Shown in pieces: positions 35,018-62,218 of a DNA stretch of 64,000 nt (positions are counted from its first letter, which is position 1; every line of letters begins with the position of its first letter). A program made the position numbers and the translations under genes. The notes below the pieces were generated by a model. That model saw nothing but the letters and a program-made list of their open reading frames with translations, searched no databases and was not told the origin of the DNA. This DNA is from Periplaneta americana (taxonomy: Eukaryota > Arthropoda > Insecta > Blattodea > Blattidae), in NCBI RefSeq assembly GCF_040183065.1, contig NC_091127.1, positions 20,622,891 to 20,686,890 on the forward strand, given 5' to 3'.

Positions 35018-36272
35018 TCTTATATATATAATTTGAACTGGTAATGGAAATTACGGGAAAACGGCTGAACGGATTTTAATAAATGGCCCCTCATTTTGAA
35101 GCTTGGAACCTAAAGTTTTTCGGAAAAGTAGTAGTTTTCAGTGAAATGTCAATTTTCCTACACAATTTTTCTATTTTCCAAAATCCATCTGTTGTCAGTT
35201 TTGAGAACTAATTTTATCGAATCACGGCCGACTTGACTGACTTTCAGAACAAAACACACACTACAATAAACAATAGACTATTACACGAAGGCCATGACCT
35301 GCAGGATTGCCGACATATTTAGAGCTCAATTCAATTTGTTATTAAAAACTGATTCTGAAGTGTATAATAATTTTCTTAGTACAACTGTGTATTGGATATT
35401 CAAATCTACGAAACTTGAGGTGGTTTGATGACATTATTATCATTAGAAATTAAATATTATTATAGTTAATATCATGATGCATCTATTTTTCATTAATTGT
35501 ACATAATATTGATGCTATATTGATGACATGAAAGTGAAACGTTTTGAGGTTATGTAAGTAAATGTAGAGAATATCTTAATTTAGATCTTCATTTCTATAA
35601 TTTACTGAGTAGCTGCTATATATAACTACAAAACTTAAGTAAGATAATAATATTGTTATTAAAAATCAAATTTTTTATACTTATTAGCCCAGTGGGATTG
35701 GGTCTTTTTCATATACTTAATGGCGGTGTAGTGTAGATATTGATATGTGTCACTGTCTTCAGTATTGCCTCGAGAGAGCGCAAAAATTACAGTTCCTAAG
35801 GAAAGATCAAAAGGTATTACTTACTGATAAAATAAGAAGCGTAGAAAGTTTTGTAGTCTCCAGATCATTTCAGCATGATCTCTTAGTAGGATAAAATGAT
35901 TTTACGCTCTACATTTCAAATTCTACATGCAGCAGCTATACGAAAATGCTATTGTTCGAAAGCTTAGCAAACCTTACATTTTTTTTTTTTCAACTTTTGC
36001 CTACATTCCACAATGACCTGAAATAGCTACTGCTGTCGTCCTGACATTGATACTTGCGTTTTCGCGTTGAAACTCAAAAACTGAAGTTGGATAGGTTCAA
36101 GCGAAAGTATTTGGCCTAAAAAAATCCATTCAGAGGGAGTATGTTTCATTATTATGGAAGCAAATAACTATTAAAAAGACAAGTATTCTTCATTGAAAAT
36201 AAATCTGAAAATTTTTTATTTGAACGTCTAACGAACTTAGTTTGCAGCAGCATTTGCTGCACAAGCCACTAG
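35018..36272 (+). mobile_element. non-autonomous Helitron, full length
   Basis: A|TCTTATATATATAATTTGAA at the 5' end (TC at 35018, preceded by A) and a 3' end with hairpin GCAGCA/TGCTGC, then ACAAGCCACTAG followed by T at 36273. These are the canonical Helitron signs: A-T target, TC start, hairpin, CTAG end, no inverted repeats. It is 1255 bp with no Rep/helicase frame. An inverted copy lies at 7585-8815. Confidence 0.82.
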
Positions 36273-36425
36273 TTTTAATAGAAAATGAAAATAACGAAGA
36301 TATTGCTAGTCAGGGGCGGACTCAGGATTTTTTTTCGGGGAGGGATTTGAGGAGATAGTAAAAATGGAGTAATGGGAAATAAGTTTATATACTCACAATT
36401 TGTTTCCGAGTCACAAACATTTACA

Positions 36426-36655
36426 AGTTGGCCTGAGTAGCGTAGTCGGTATAGCCTTCTGTGCTCCAAGTTGCGGGTTCTACCTCAACCCAGCTGGATG
36501 GTATTTAAGTGTGTTTGAATGTGACAGGCCTCATATCAGTCGATTTACTGGCATGTAAAAGAAGTCCTGAGGGAAAAAATTCCGGCACACCGGCGACGCT
36601 GATATAACCTCGGCAATTGCGAGCGTTGTTAAATAAACCATAATTTTTTAATTTT
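36426..36655 (+). repeat. tRNA-derived SINE with 10-bp TSD
   Basis: AACATTTACA flanks it (36416-36425 and 36656-36665). It belongs to the family at 10416-10647: a head with GAGTAGCGTAGTCGGTATAG and GTTGCGGGTTC, a body with GGCATGTAAAAGAAGTCCTG, and a TTAAATAAACCATAA tail. Confidence 0.9.
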
Positions 36656-36692
36656 AACATTTACAGTGACTCCAATACAAAAAGAATGACAT

Positions 36693-37019
36693 TTACAGAA
36701 GAAGGCGACGAGTCTTCTTAGACATTTCATCCAGTACTTCATGAGCTTTTACTTCTACATTTTTATATATATGCATCAAGGCCAGTCCATTTAATCTGTC
36801 TGCTCCCATCGTGCTCCTCAAGTAAGTCTTCAAATACCGCAATGTTGAGAACGACCATTCTGGTGTTGCTATAATTACAGGCAACGTGCAGAAAAGTTTC
36901 AGCGCCTTGTGAGTGCAGGGAAAAACAATTTCATAGCACCTGTTCAAAGATGATATAAAATCAGTAGTTATTAGGTGAAGATTTTTCTGATCAAGAAAAT
37001 TTCTTCTCCACATGATCAA
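36693..37019 (-). pseudogene. hAT transposase C-terminal remnant (ZMYM/52-kDa-repressor-like)
   Basis: A 108-residue minus-strand frame with ATPEWSFSTLRYLKTYLRST and RLNGLALMHIYKNV, the hAT dimerisation block (usual form ..ERSFS.L..IK..LRS.M...RL.GLAL). W replaces the usual glutamate-arginine pair, so the third catalytic residue is lost. Upstream sequence to about 37300 is related but frameshifted. Confidence 0.82.
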
Positions 37020-37626
37020 TTCATTGAAGAAAGACTTTGGTGATGCATCAACATCATTGGGCCACTGATCACTACAGCCTCAACAGCAGTTTCTAAATCT
37101 TCATCTGATGCTCGCACTATGTTTTTAGGCAGCAAAGTTTGTATGGACTTCAGGATTCTTTTATGATTTAAAAGCTGTGCTTGAGCTGACTAATGAAATA
37201 GTCTAAGAAGAGAAGGAAAATTAAAAGCCTGAAATACTCTTCATGACTCTCTGTCTTGAAGTAAGAACGCTGTGTTTGTCTCCCTGCAGTTCTTGGAATT
37301 TAACACTTTGGCAAAAAGAATTATGTGGAAAACTCTCTAATTCCTATGTACATTCACGAATTAAAATTAATATTATTTTTGTTTCTTGTTTCGTATTTTT
37401 CTAAAAATTTCGGGTGGGGATATATCCCCTTAATCCCCCCCCCCTTGCATCCGCCCCTGTTGCTAGTGTATTGCGTGTATGAGTGTGCGCATTAAATTCT
37501 CAATATGGCAACAAGGATCCCTTAAATATATAAATTTCACATACATGACTAAATTTGTATTAAAACAAACACTATGCTGTTTTTTTTCCCGACTACTCAT
37601 TCGTTCACCACGACGACGTATCTGTA

Positions 37627-38436
37627 ATAGTAATATACGTTACAAGAGCGGTATGTTGACGTTTTCATGTTCGAGGAAAAGATTGAAAAAGCGAAACGTA
37701 GTTGAGCATTTTTAATTTCCGAGAACATGAAAACAAACATACCGCTCGTGTATCATACATTATTTTGTGCGAAGATCGTTTATTACATACCTGAAAGACG
37801 AATTTATAATTATTTGCAATGAAATCTCCATGTTGGTTTCTGTGCAATGACGGCAACTTCGGAAAACCAAAATTTCTTTCTTCAACATTGTTGCTATAAA
37901 ATGTTTTCTGTGTTTACTATACTCCAGCAGGCCGTGATATACGTCTGTCTCCCCCCCCCCCCCCAGTCTATAAATGCGAACTTAAAAGAAACGGTAAAGT
38001 TATGTAATGATTTATTTTTCATTTTAATATTTTAACAATATTATTTATATAACATATTGCAGTAATAACATCGGCATCTGGAATCTCGTTGATTTTTTCA
38101 CGGCTTCCTTAATGTTACTTGTATCAGGAATGCAATAAGTTTCGTGGAGTAGTAGACTTTACTTAATTTTTGCAAATATTTAAAAACAATAATTAACATT
38201 GCAATTTAGGTGAAATTGCAGTGGTAAGTTTCCAATTTATAATTATTACTATGTTAAACGTCTCTAAAAATAATATGTTAAAAGCCTAAAGCAGTAAAAT
38301 GAATGTCGCGCTTAAGCGGTAAGAAGAGGGAAATTGTTATGTGTGTTAGTTGGGAATACTGAATGTGGTATTTCACACTTACCGCGTATTGGTTCTGTGC
38401 GGAAAACAAGCAAATACGCACGATCTCGCACAAACA
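37627..38436 (+). repeat. 800-bp interspersed repeat, copy 1
   Basis: It aligns over its length with 46020-46788 (both start ATAGTAATAT(A/G)CGTTACAAGAG and end CGCACGATCTCGCACAAA). The first 110 bp form an inverted pair, GAGCGGTATGTTGACGTTTT against AAAACAAACATACCGCTC. A poly-C run lies at 37952-37966. Class unknown; no coding frame. Confidence 0.75.
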
Positions 38437-39202
38437 TCGTTTCGGTTGGGTTCGAACGTGGTCCGCAAGTGACTTGTTTTTAGAAGAGACTTCACGTCCA
38501 GTTGCAATTAACTTGGTATAAGTGTCAAAAAAGTCAGCAATCTACTTAAGATAAACGGATCTTCATGAGTATCGGTTGCGGGAGGCATCTCAGTTTTCAG
38601 CAGGATAAATAATTACAAAGATGAAGGTAAAGGAAGATGGCTGCACAAATCTGTAACCAGGCCAGAACCCGTTACTGTTGTGTTGTGTTGCGTAACGGAC
38701 GCGAGCTGGACACCCCTGAAGCGTTCATTAACGGCTTGCCAAGATGGTACGATACAGACATCTGTTATACAATACGAATGGAAAATAAGAAAACAAGACG
38801 CGAGAGGTGGAGATAAAGTCCGCTGGATCTATGAATACATATAAGACAATTATAACGAAAACAGATCAGTTGTTGCAAGGACTCTGTGTGAAACTGGTGT
38901 TAACTTCAGAGGTAAGTGATATATTTCATACAGCCGCGGATACATACATACATACATACATACATACATACATACATACATACATACATACATACATACA
39001 CACATACAAAGTGTAAGCGTCCCCCTATCGCATCCTTACTCCATATCTCGATTTTTTTTTTTCGCTCAAACTGGTTAATCGCGTTTCTTACGTTTTATTT
39101 CTATTATTGTACTTCAAATTTCTCTTTCTCTGCCCAGCATTGAAAAGGTGCCTTAAAACTCTTAAATATTCCTTCCCTGCAGCTCATGGAGTACGCCAGG
39201 CA
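38437..39202. other. unassigned sequence with (CATA)n
   Basis: A (CATA)n microsatellite lies at 38941-39008. No gene was recognised. Confidence 0.5.
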
Positions 39203-39345
39203 TGTCAAGCGCGGGCATTTCTAGCATTTAAGCCAGATGATAACTGTGATGTAGAATTTCTTTCAAGCGTGTGTCTGCATGCGATTCTGTAAGTGGGAGG
39301 TCTCTAGATTCCTTGTCAGAGGGTACAATATGCCCGCTTGACATC
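39203..39345. mobile_element. MITE with ATGTCAAGCGCGGGCAT ends
   Basis: The left CATGTCAAGCGCGGGCATTT and the right AATATGCCCGCTTGACAT are inverted repeats. It is related to 60224-60374, sharing GCGGGCA(A/T)TTCTAGC and TGCATGCGATTCTG / TGTATGCGATTCTG. Confidence 0.65.
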
Positions 39346-40426
39346 CTTGCTCTATGCAGTATAATGTAATAGACGAAATTATGTAAACAACTAAATAACA
39401 CATACTTTCTTATATGTAGGCTACACTAACTCATACATACCACACACAATTATGTAGAAATAATACATGAAGGGGTGAGAATGAGATATTCCAAAGCATA
39501 CTTTTAACAAAAATGTTTTTTTTAAGTCTAAATTCATTTCTTACACATCTGGGAAAGCTACCAGTGAAATATTATAAAAATTACTCAACAAATGAAGAAA
39601 TTATAATACCGCACCTAATAGCATTGGATTCTAAATCTTTAACATGCTCTCCTGTAAAATTTTGTCTGTGTGGCTTAGGAGTATATCATGATATGATATA
39701 TATTTTAGCTTTATTTATTTACCAGTAATGTGTTCAATCATAAATACAATATGGACCTGATAATGCTAAATCCAACGAAAACGTTTGTCCAAAAAATGTG
39801 TAATACATTAAGGTGTAATAAAAAAGAATTGACCTACTGATAAGTAAGCCTAAGATATTTTAATAATAAATTTTGTTATTTTATTTGTGTTCCCTTCTCT
39901 TTTTGGAAGCATTTGAAGTCTTAGTGTTCTCAACCCGCATATTATGAGTAAGCTCTACCCTGACGTCAGCGATAGTTCTACAAAACTTCTGAAGATGCCC
40001 CGTCAAGGAGACCACCATCCATAATTCATGAAAAAAATAATACAATAAACTAGCAGCACTTCTTACCAAATTAATGCATAGCAACATGCAGCTATCTCAT
40101 AAATACTTGCAGTAAAATTTCATCCAGATTGATTAGTATTTGACATAAAAAAAGTTGGTGTTGATTCAAGAAAAATAAACTTACGGAAAATGGATTTGAA
40201 AGTAAACTGAATATTTATGTAATACTCAAAATTCTCCTTCGCTATATTTATCTAGTAACTTCAGGGAGCCAACTTTTGAACAAAGAGTTACTAGATTTGT
40301 AATCAGAAATTTGTAAAAAAAGAATTCTTTGGTGAAAAAATAATTTTGACATCTTTAAATGCCACGCCCCCTTACAGCCTTAATTAAAAAAAATTGTAAT
40401 CAGAATTTAACTAAATCCCGCAAATT
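39346..40426. other. unassigned sequence
   Basis: Short reading frames here show no recognisable motif. Confidence 0.4.
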
Positions 40427-40583
40427 AAGCTTTCACGAATAACTCCCTGTAAAGTTAATTTGAATAATTTCGACGGAAAAATTGTTCCGGGGCCGGGTAT
40501 CGAACCCGGGACCTCTGGTCCCTCGAAATTATTCAAATTAACTTTACAGGGAGTTATTCGTGAAAGCTTAATTTGCATAATAC
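40427..40583. repeat. hairpin repeat with tRNA-like centre
   Basis: The arms of about 53 bp (CAAATTAAGCTTTCACGAAT to TAATTTCGA and its reverse complement ending GAAAGCTTAATTTG) are perfect or nearly so. The loop contains a reversed B box (GGGTATCGAACCCGGGACC), matching the tRNA-like unit at 40730-40800. Confidence 0.8.
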
Positions 40584-40594
40584 ACGTCACTGTA

Positions 40595-40815
40595 CGTAAC
40601 AGAAAACCACAATTTAAAGTCACACAGAGTTAGTGTGCACTCAAATGTTGGTTGCTTGACTGTTGTCAGCCCACTTTGAGGTCTGTGGATATAGAGGGAA
40701 AAATTGGATCGGTGTCGGGTAGAGTTCCCGGGTAGCTCAGTGGGAGAGCGTTGGTACGTTTAACCAAAGGTCCCGGGTTCGATACCCGGCCCCGGAACAA
40801 TTTTTCCCTCGAAAT
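40595..40815 (+). repeat. tRNA-like repeat (SINE or tRNA pseudogene)
   Basis: At 40725-40798 the sequence has an acceptor-like GTTCCCG, an A box (TAGCTCAGTGGGAGAGC), an anticodon-like stem TTGGT/ACCAA and a B box (GGTTCGATACC) with a 5-bp T stem. The acceptor has one mismatch and position 33 is C instead of U, so a functional tRNA is unlikely. The same unit with shared flanks occurs inverted at 59825-60090. Confidence 0.7.
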
Positions 40816-41171
40816 TAACTAAATCCCATTTGGAGTATGAATATATGCATTCTAAAACAGAGAAATAGTCATTTTTTTTTAATTTTTCACGATTTTCAGT
40901 GGAGTCTCCCCTTAAGAATCTTATCACTCTACGGCTCAACGCGATACGACTGAACTCAAGTAGCCCCGGACGAGATATCACCTCAACGTTCTACGTCTTT
41001 TCTAATCACCGCTTCCACGTCTGGCTAACGCAATACACATAATTACGTATAATAATTAACTTATTTTCATGCGAAGCTAAACCCGAAGGACTAGACGTCC
41101 CTGCTCACAATTATGCCCTTTCCAATTGTAAATATAAATAAATTAAGATGTGATTTTGTTTTGTTTTCTAG
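40816..41171. other. region upstream of regucalcin copy 3
   Basis: No promoter or noncoding exon was recognised. The acceptor TTGTTTTCTAG ends at 41171. Confidence 0.4.
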
Positions 41172-41182
41172 GACACATAAGG

Positions 41183-57049
<15,867 letters not shown>

Positions 57050-57153
57050 ACAACATTTGATTTATGTGTACGAACAGAACAGTTTTAAAGGTATCCTGAT
57101 GCTTGGTTGAAAAGTGTTTATATTTAAAAACGTATGTATGTTACGTGAATAAA
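57050..57153 (+). terminator. 3' UTR and poly(A) signal of regucalcin copy 3
   Basis: AATAAA at 57148-57153. The sequence from the stop onward is similar to the 3' UTR of copy 2 (GAACA...TTTGATTTAT, GATGCTTGGTTGA), which supports recent duplication. Confidence 0.65.
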
Positions 57154-57428
57154 TGCAAGCCTATAGGGCCTATGATCAGAAGTAGAAAGCTTCATTTTGT
57201 AGTTTTTGCTGTTCGTCTAGTTCAGCCATTGTCAACTGGCCTGCATACCAGTTCGGAGCGCCGAGACGCTGGCTGAGGAGGTAGTAGTGTGCAATGTGTC
57301 GAGCCAAGCCAACGCATCCCATCACAGAAGCCAACTTTCTGACCATAATTTACAATTCCTTCTTCGATTGTGTTCTACACGAGCATTGACACCTAACATA
57401 AACCAGTTATTGAGGGAAAAACGAATTC

Positions 57429-59206
57429 AAAAATCCAGGAAAACCAATGCTAATGATCGGCGAAAATAATTTTTATCATTTGTTATTTATATTTTAATAA
57501 AATAATTTAGGCCTATTTCAGCCTTGTAACAGAAACGATAATATGTTTCATATGTTATACAAAATAACAAATAATCGGTTTTGTGATATATAGTGTCAGA
57601 TAAAAAATGGATAATTAATTTTATTGTATTGACGACACTTAAACAAAGGAATAGGATGACAGGATTTAAATATTAGTAATAGGTTCGATTTGTTTAATAT
57701 TTTGTAACAGTGAAAATGCATTATAGGTCTGTAAATTCTCAATTACTTTAATATGACTATTACACTCTTACTACGTCATACTACTTTTGACCAATAAAAC
57801 GGTACGAAAGGACGTATTTCAACCAATCATGGCTGCTTATCGCACAATTTTACCGCGTCTCTAGCATTTGTTTAATTTTATCGCGTCCCTAGCATTTGTT
57901 TAATTTTATCGCGTCCCTAGCATTTGTTTCTTTGTTTGCCAACATTTGAAACTGCGCTGGTCTGGACGTCAAAAATATATATAAAATTACAAACCACTCC
58001 AGTCGATGCACAGCAGTTTCAAATATGAATCGCATTGGCATTCAAGAACAAGAATTAATAAAAATCACTGATCATACCTATGCATCTTCTGAAATCCGAT
58101 TTACAAATAAATGAAGAGCACCATTCGGAAATCCTGAATAAGTTGAATACACCATGTAGGCCTAAATCAACTAGTTCCACTTCTATTACGCACACGTCCA
58201 ATATAACATCAATTGAACCACCAACCACATTCAAATTTGAAAATTGTACATTCAATAATTATTCCTTTTAAAATTATTCATGTTTATTTTTTATGTCATC
58301 GTCGTTAATTAAAACTTTTCTAACACTTGTGTATATTAGTTAGGTTATGTTATAGCTTCTGCTCTGAGAGGATAAAAAGAACTTCTGCTATATGATATTA
58401 TGGATAGTCACGTATCAGAGATTGTTTAATATTAAGATTTATTGAATAGTAATCATTACAGTGTCTGGATAAAGACACTACTGCCATCTAGCATGCATAT
58501 AGCGTAATATTTGTAATGTTGAGATGGTACAATAATACATTTGAAGACAGTTGTATTTTCGTAAGTCAATTAATATTTTATTGTATTGGAGTACTTCGTT
58601 ACTTCTAATCTTTATATACTTTCTTCTAATCGTGTAATAGTCAATTAAATCCCACTCGAGTTTTGATTTTCTCTAGATAAATCAAAACGTCTAGTGAGAT
58701 TACTGTTGAAAAAACCGCTGCAAAACATAACGAAAAAGTACAACTTGCTTGTTGTCTTAAACTAAAAAGTGATTTAAAAATCCAGGAAAACCAATGCTAA
58801 CGAACAGCGAAAGTAAATTTTATAATTTGTTATTTACATTGCAATAAAATAATTTAAGCCTACTTTAGCCTTGTAACAGAAACGATAATATGTTTCATAT
58901 GTTATACATAATAACAAATAATTGGTTTTATGATATCTAGTGTCAGATAAAAAATGGATAATTAATTTTATTCTAATGACGACACTTGAACAAAGGAATA
59001 GGATGACATGATTTAAATATTACTAATGGATTCGATTTGTTTAATATTTCGTAATAGTGAAAATGCATTAGGCCTATAGGTTTGTAAGTTCTCAATTACT
59101 TTAATACCGTATATAAAAAAAAAACTATTTACTTTCAAAACCGATACAATACATAACGGCAAAATACATATTGTTTCTTGTCTTAAACTGTAAAGTGGTT
59201 TACTTA
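57429..59206. repeat. tandem duplication, first unit interrupted by repeat Y
   Basis: 57429-57762 and 58775-59108 are direct repeats of about 334 bp (both contain CTTGTAACAGAAACGATAAT and GATAAAAAATGGATAATTAA). Short tails at 58706-58772 and 59135-59206 (TCTTAAACT, AAACCG) also match. Between them lies repeat Y. No coding content. Confidence 0.75.
57763..58700 (+). repeat. interspersed repeat Y (uninterrupted relative of 12358-13843)
   Basis: It matches 12358-13843 on the opposite strand and shows uninterrupted sequence where that copy has an RTE element and a SINE. It contains a tandem run of three GCGTC(C/T)CTAGCATTTGTTT units at 57855-57930. Confidence 0.7.
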
Positions 59207-59686
59207 TTACACAGTTCCTCTTAAAATAAATTAAGTAGATGCTTCTTCCGTGTTTATTATAATTATTAGAGACTGATTAAAAGGGTTGAACAAGTAAACG
59301 GATGCCACTGCCATCACCCGATTCCTTCTCCCCACCTCCAGCTGCACAGTTGATGTCAAAGGGATATACCTGAGCTAGCGAGCAAACTGTGCCTACACCA
59401 TAGTGCACTGAGATGACGACTCCTGTAGTTTTTAAGGTGATAAAAATCCTTGGCAGGGCTTTGTTGAAAAGAAAAATAAAGCTGGGAGTACCATGTGGTT
59501 GATTTATAGCAAGTAATAGAACCCTGTCTCTAAATGAGAGCGCTTTAAACAAAACTACCAACCAAACCATTCATTCCTCATCCCTTTCCTTGGGTAAAAA
59601 CTTACAATCAACTACAAACTAATCAAACTTTTCATTACATCATAACTATCATCACCGTCGTCGTTATTGCCGTTCTCCTCCTACTT

Positions 59687-59718
<32 letters not shown>

Positions 59719-59824
59719 ATTCATCGTCCATTACCGCTCATTAAACAGCTGAGTCTGCATTTGAACTCTTTTACTAAAGTTACTAATTTATTAGGATCAA
59801 GTGACAATGTTAAATAATTTCAAG
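59207..59824. other. unassigned sequence with (ATC)n
   Basis: (ATC)n at 59697-59718. No gene was recognised. Confidence 0.45.
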
Positions 59825-60090
59825 ATAAAAATTGTTCCGGAGCCAGGTATTGAACCTGGGACCTTTGGCTGAGCGCGCTAATGCTCTACTGACTGAGCTA
59901 CCCAGGTACTACACCGGACCTCGGATCAATTTTTCCGTTATATCCACATACCTAAGTGGGATGACAGATCCCCAGAGCTCAGCACTGAGTGCATACTTAC
60001 TGTGTAACCTATTTAAATTTGTGGTTTTTCTGTTGTAATACGCTATAATCGATAGCAGAAAAATCACAAATTTAAGTCACACAGTACATC
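59825..60090 (-). repeat. tRNA-like repeat, inverted relative of 40595-40815
   Basis: On the minus strand: GGTAGCTCAGTCAGTAGAGC (A box), then GGTCCCAGGTTCAATACCTG (B box), then GCTCCGGAACAAT, as in the 40.7-kb copy. The flank carries an inverted pair AAATTTGTGGTTTTTCTG / CAGAAAAATCACAAATTT (60014-60075). Confidence 0.7.
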
Positions 60091-60223
60091 GACAGAAAGG
60101 TATAAAACATATGCATATTCAGTGATTTTTTAAGCTGCTGTTAATTAACATGAACACCAAACTGGAGATATTTTCTCTATATAGCACACTCACTAAAACA
60201 AGTTTTATTTGAAGTGTTCATAT
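60091..60223. other. unassigned sequence
   Basis: No feature recognised. Confidence 0.4.
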
Positions 60224-60374
60224 CAGGCATGTTCAGAGGGCGCATTTGTATCCTTTAAACAAGGTGCAACAGTGACGTAGAATATGTTCCGAGGGTAAGA
60301 CTGTATGCGATTCTGAGATTGTACGTCACTGTTGCACCTTGTTTAAAGGCTAGAATTGCCCGCGCTGAACATGC
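60224..60374. mobile_element. MITE with ATGTTCAG ends
   Basis: The arms of about 50 bp share CCTTTAAACAAGGTGCAACA + GTGACGTA, inverted. It is related to 39203-39345. Confidence 0.78.
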
Positions 60375-60529
60375 TGGTTTATATCATGAGAAAGTTTTCT
60401 AGCATATTACAACCATTATCTAAAGCAGTGGTTCCCCAAAGTGGGGGTCGTGTGAAGAGAAGAGGGAGGTCGCGAGATGGTTTACAAAATAAAACGAAAG
60501 GCGCCGTAATAACATACATTTATGTTGTA

Positions 60530-61496
60530 CTAGCCGTACCCGTGCACTCCGCTGCACCCGTTAGAAATAAATATAAAGTAATTACATAATTAAAATAGGG
60601 CGTTTGATCCAGGGAACATTCGTGTTTGATAGAAGGATAATATCGTTTATTATGTTACTTAATTTAAATTGTATTAAAAAATTAAAATGCGGTCATTTTG
60701 ACCCAGAGACCACTCATTTTGTCATGAAAATTATTTTAGGAAATACAGGAAACGAATGCCTATCAAGTTTTCTGTGCATAAGAAGCTATTTTAATCTTAC
60801 CTGTCCTCAATTCACTCAGAAGTTACTGTAATAACATTATAGCATTATGTCCATCTAGAGAAACTGCACTTTCCAATGGTGAATTAATAATTAATTATAG
60901 AAATCGGTTAATTTAGCTTCCGATATTACTTCATACAAACACAGAAACATTCTCTGTAGGCTATGTTTTATTTCGATTGTTGTTGTCCAAGGCCCCTTAT
61001 AGACGAAGTCATTTGTTTTTTATTTCATTACACCGCCTTAGACGGCGTTGTTATTGTAATTTTGAAACTCATTTATCTCATTAAATATCAGTCCTATCAA
61101 AATTTTGCATGGAATAAAACTTATCGGAAATTATTTAAAAAAAACTTTGGTCGTGTAATATTTAAAAAAAATAATAATAAGAGAGATATTTCGATTTATT
61201 TAATTCAAACCCCCTTATAACTACCCTTTTAAATAAAATATTTTGAATGTCATATAGCCTAAATTCTAAGTTGCAACGAACTTCATTTATATTCCAATTT
61301 TCATATAAATCGGTTCAGCCATTATCGCGTGAAAAGGTAACAAACATCCAGACAGACAGACAGACATACAAACAAAAATTTCAAAAAAGCGATTTTCGGT
61401 TTCAGGGCGGTTAATTATATATGTTAGGGCCAATTATTTTTGGAAAATCAAAAATTACCAGACAAATTTCGGCTACAGATTTATTATTAGTATAGA
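60530..61496 (-). mobile_element. non-autonomous Helitron (second family)
   Basis: On the minus strand it starts TCTATACTAATAATAAATCT (TC at 61496, preceded by A) and ends GTGCAGCGGAGTGCAC (hairpin, 5-bp stem), GGGTACGG, CTAG followed by T (60529). This is the classic A|TC...CTAG|T layout. The GTAGCCGAAATTTGTCTGGT segment near its start resembles widespread insect Helitrons. No Rep/helicase. Confidence 0.88.
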
Positions 61497-61928
61497 TTTA
61501 GAAACATAAATAATTTTGAAAATAAAAAATCCAGTAGTTAAGTAAAATGTAATTAATGCGGTAATTATGCCTATTTTTGAGAAAATAGCTTTTGAAATCT
61601 GAACTCTATATTCGATACACACATTGGTATCATTTTTTAATTTTAAGGACTTTTTCGCTTCTGTTACTATGACAGTCATGACGAGAAACTTATTTTGCAT
61701 AAATAGAAGTTTGAAAAAGTTATCAAGAATTTAAATGCTTTTCTTAAGCTCGAGGTATTCATTTATCCGATTCTGATAGAAGCTCTGAAAAAAAGTATTT
61801 TCAGTATTCTATCAGTTGGTACGTATTTGAATAAGACTTTTCTTAATACTTAATTTCAGCCAGTTTAACTTAGTTGTCTAAAATCAAATTCAGTATCCGC
61901 CTGTGACTGTCGTATTCAGTTGCTTCCG

Positions 61929-61979
<51 letters not shown>

Positions 61980-62218
61980 ATTTAAATCTGTGCAAACTTA
62001 ATTGTATGTCCGCTAAAATACGCTCAGTATTTGTCATATCATAAATTTTCCATGAGTTCTTTAATAGAATGGAATGAATCAAATTTCTTTTTGTCAAGTG
62101 ATGTCGACCAAAAACCAAACTTCTTTATCAATCACTCGATTTTAGCCCTGGCTATTATTATGTCAATATTTTGCCCTTGCAAACTACTATTCAAAATGTT
62201 TTAAGTGTTCGAAAAATA

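Larger units (their letters stand above)
36311..37459 (-). mobile_element. hAT element with 8-bp TSD, interrupted by a SINE
   Basis: The ends CAGGGGCGGACTCAGGATTT and the inverted ATCCGCCCCTG are flanked by TTGCTAGT on both sides (36303-36310, 37460-37467). It carries a C-terminal transposase remnant on the minus strand. A SINE at 36426-36655 was inserted later. Confidence 0.9.

Noticed and set aside
37847-38035. Small proline-containing plus-strand frame next to a poly-C run
   Set aside because: It lies in an 800-bp dispersed repeat; the second copy at 46020-46788 does not preserve the frame.
40725-40800. Functional tRNA gene
   Set aside because: It has an acceptor-stem mismatch and C instead of U at position 33, and it occurs in several copies with shared non-tRNA flanks, so a SINE/tRNA relic is more likely.
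57429-59108. LTR retrotransposon in miniature with 334-bp LTRs
   Set aside because: There are no TG..CA ends, primer-binding site or polypurine tract, and homologous tails continue outside the second repeat, so tandem duplication plus insertion fits better.
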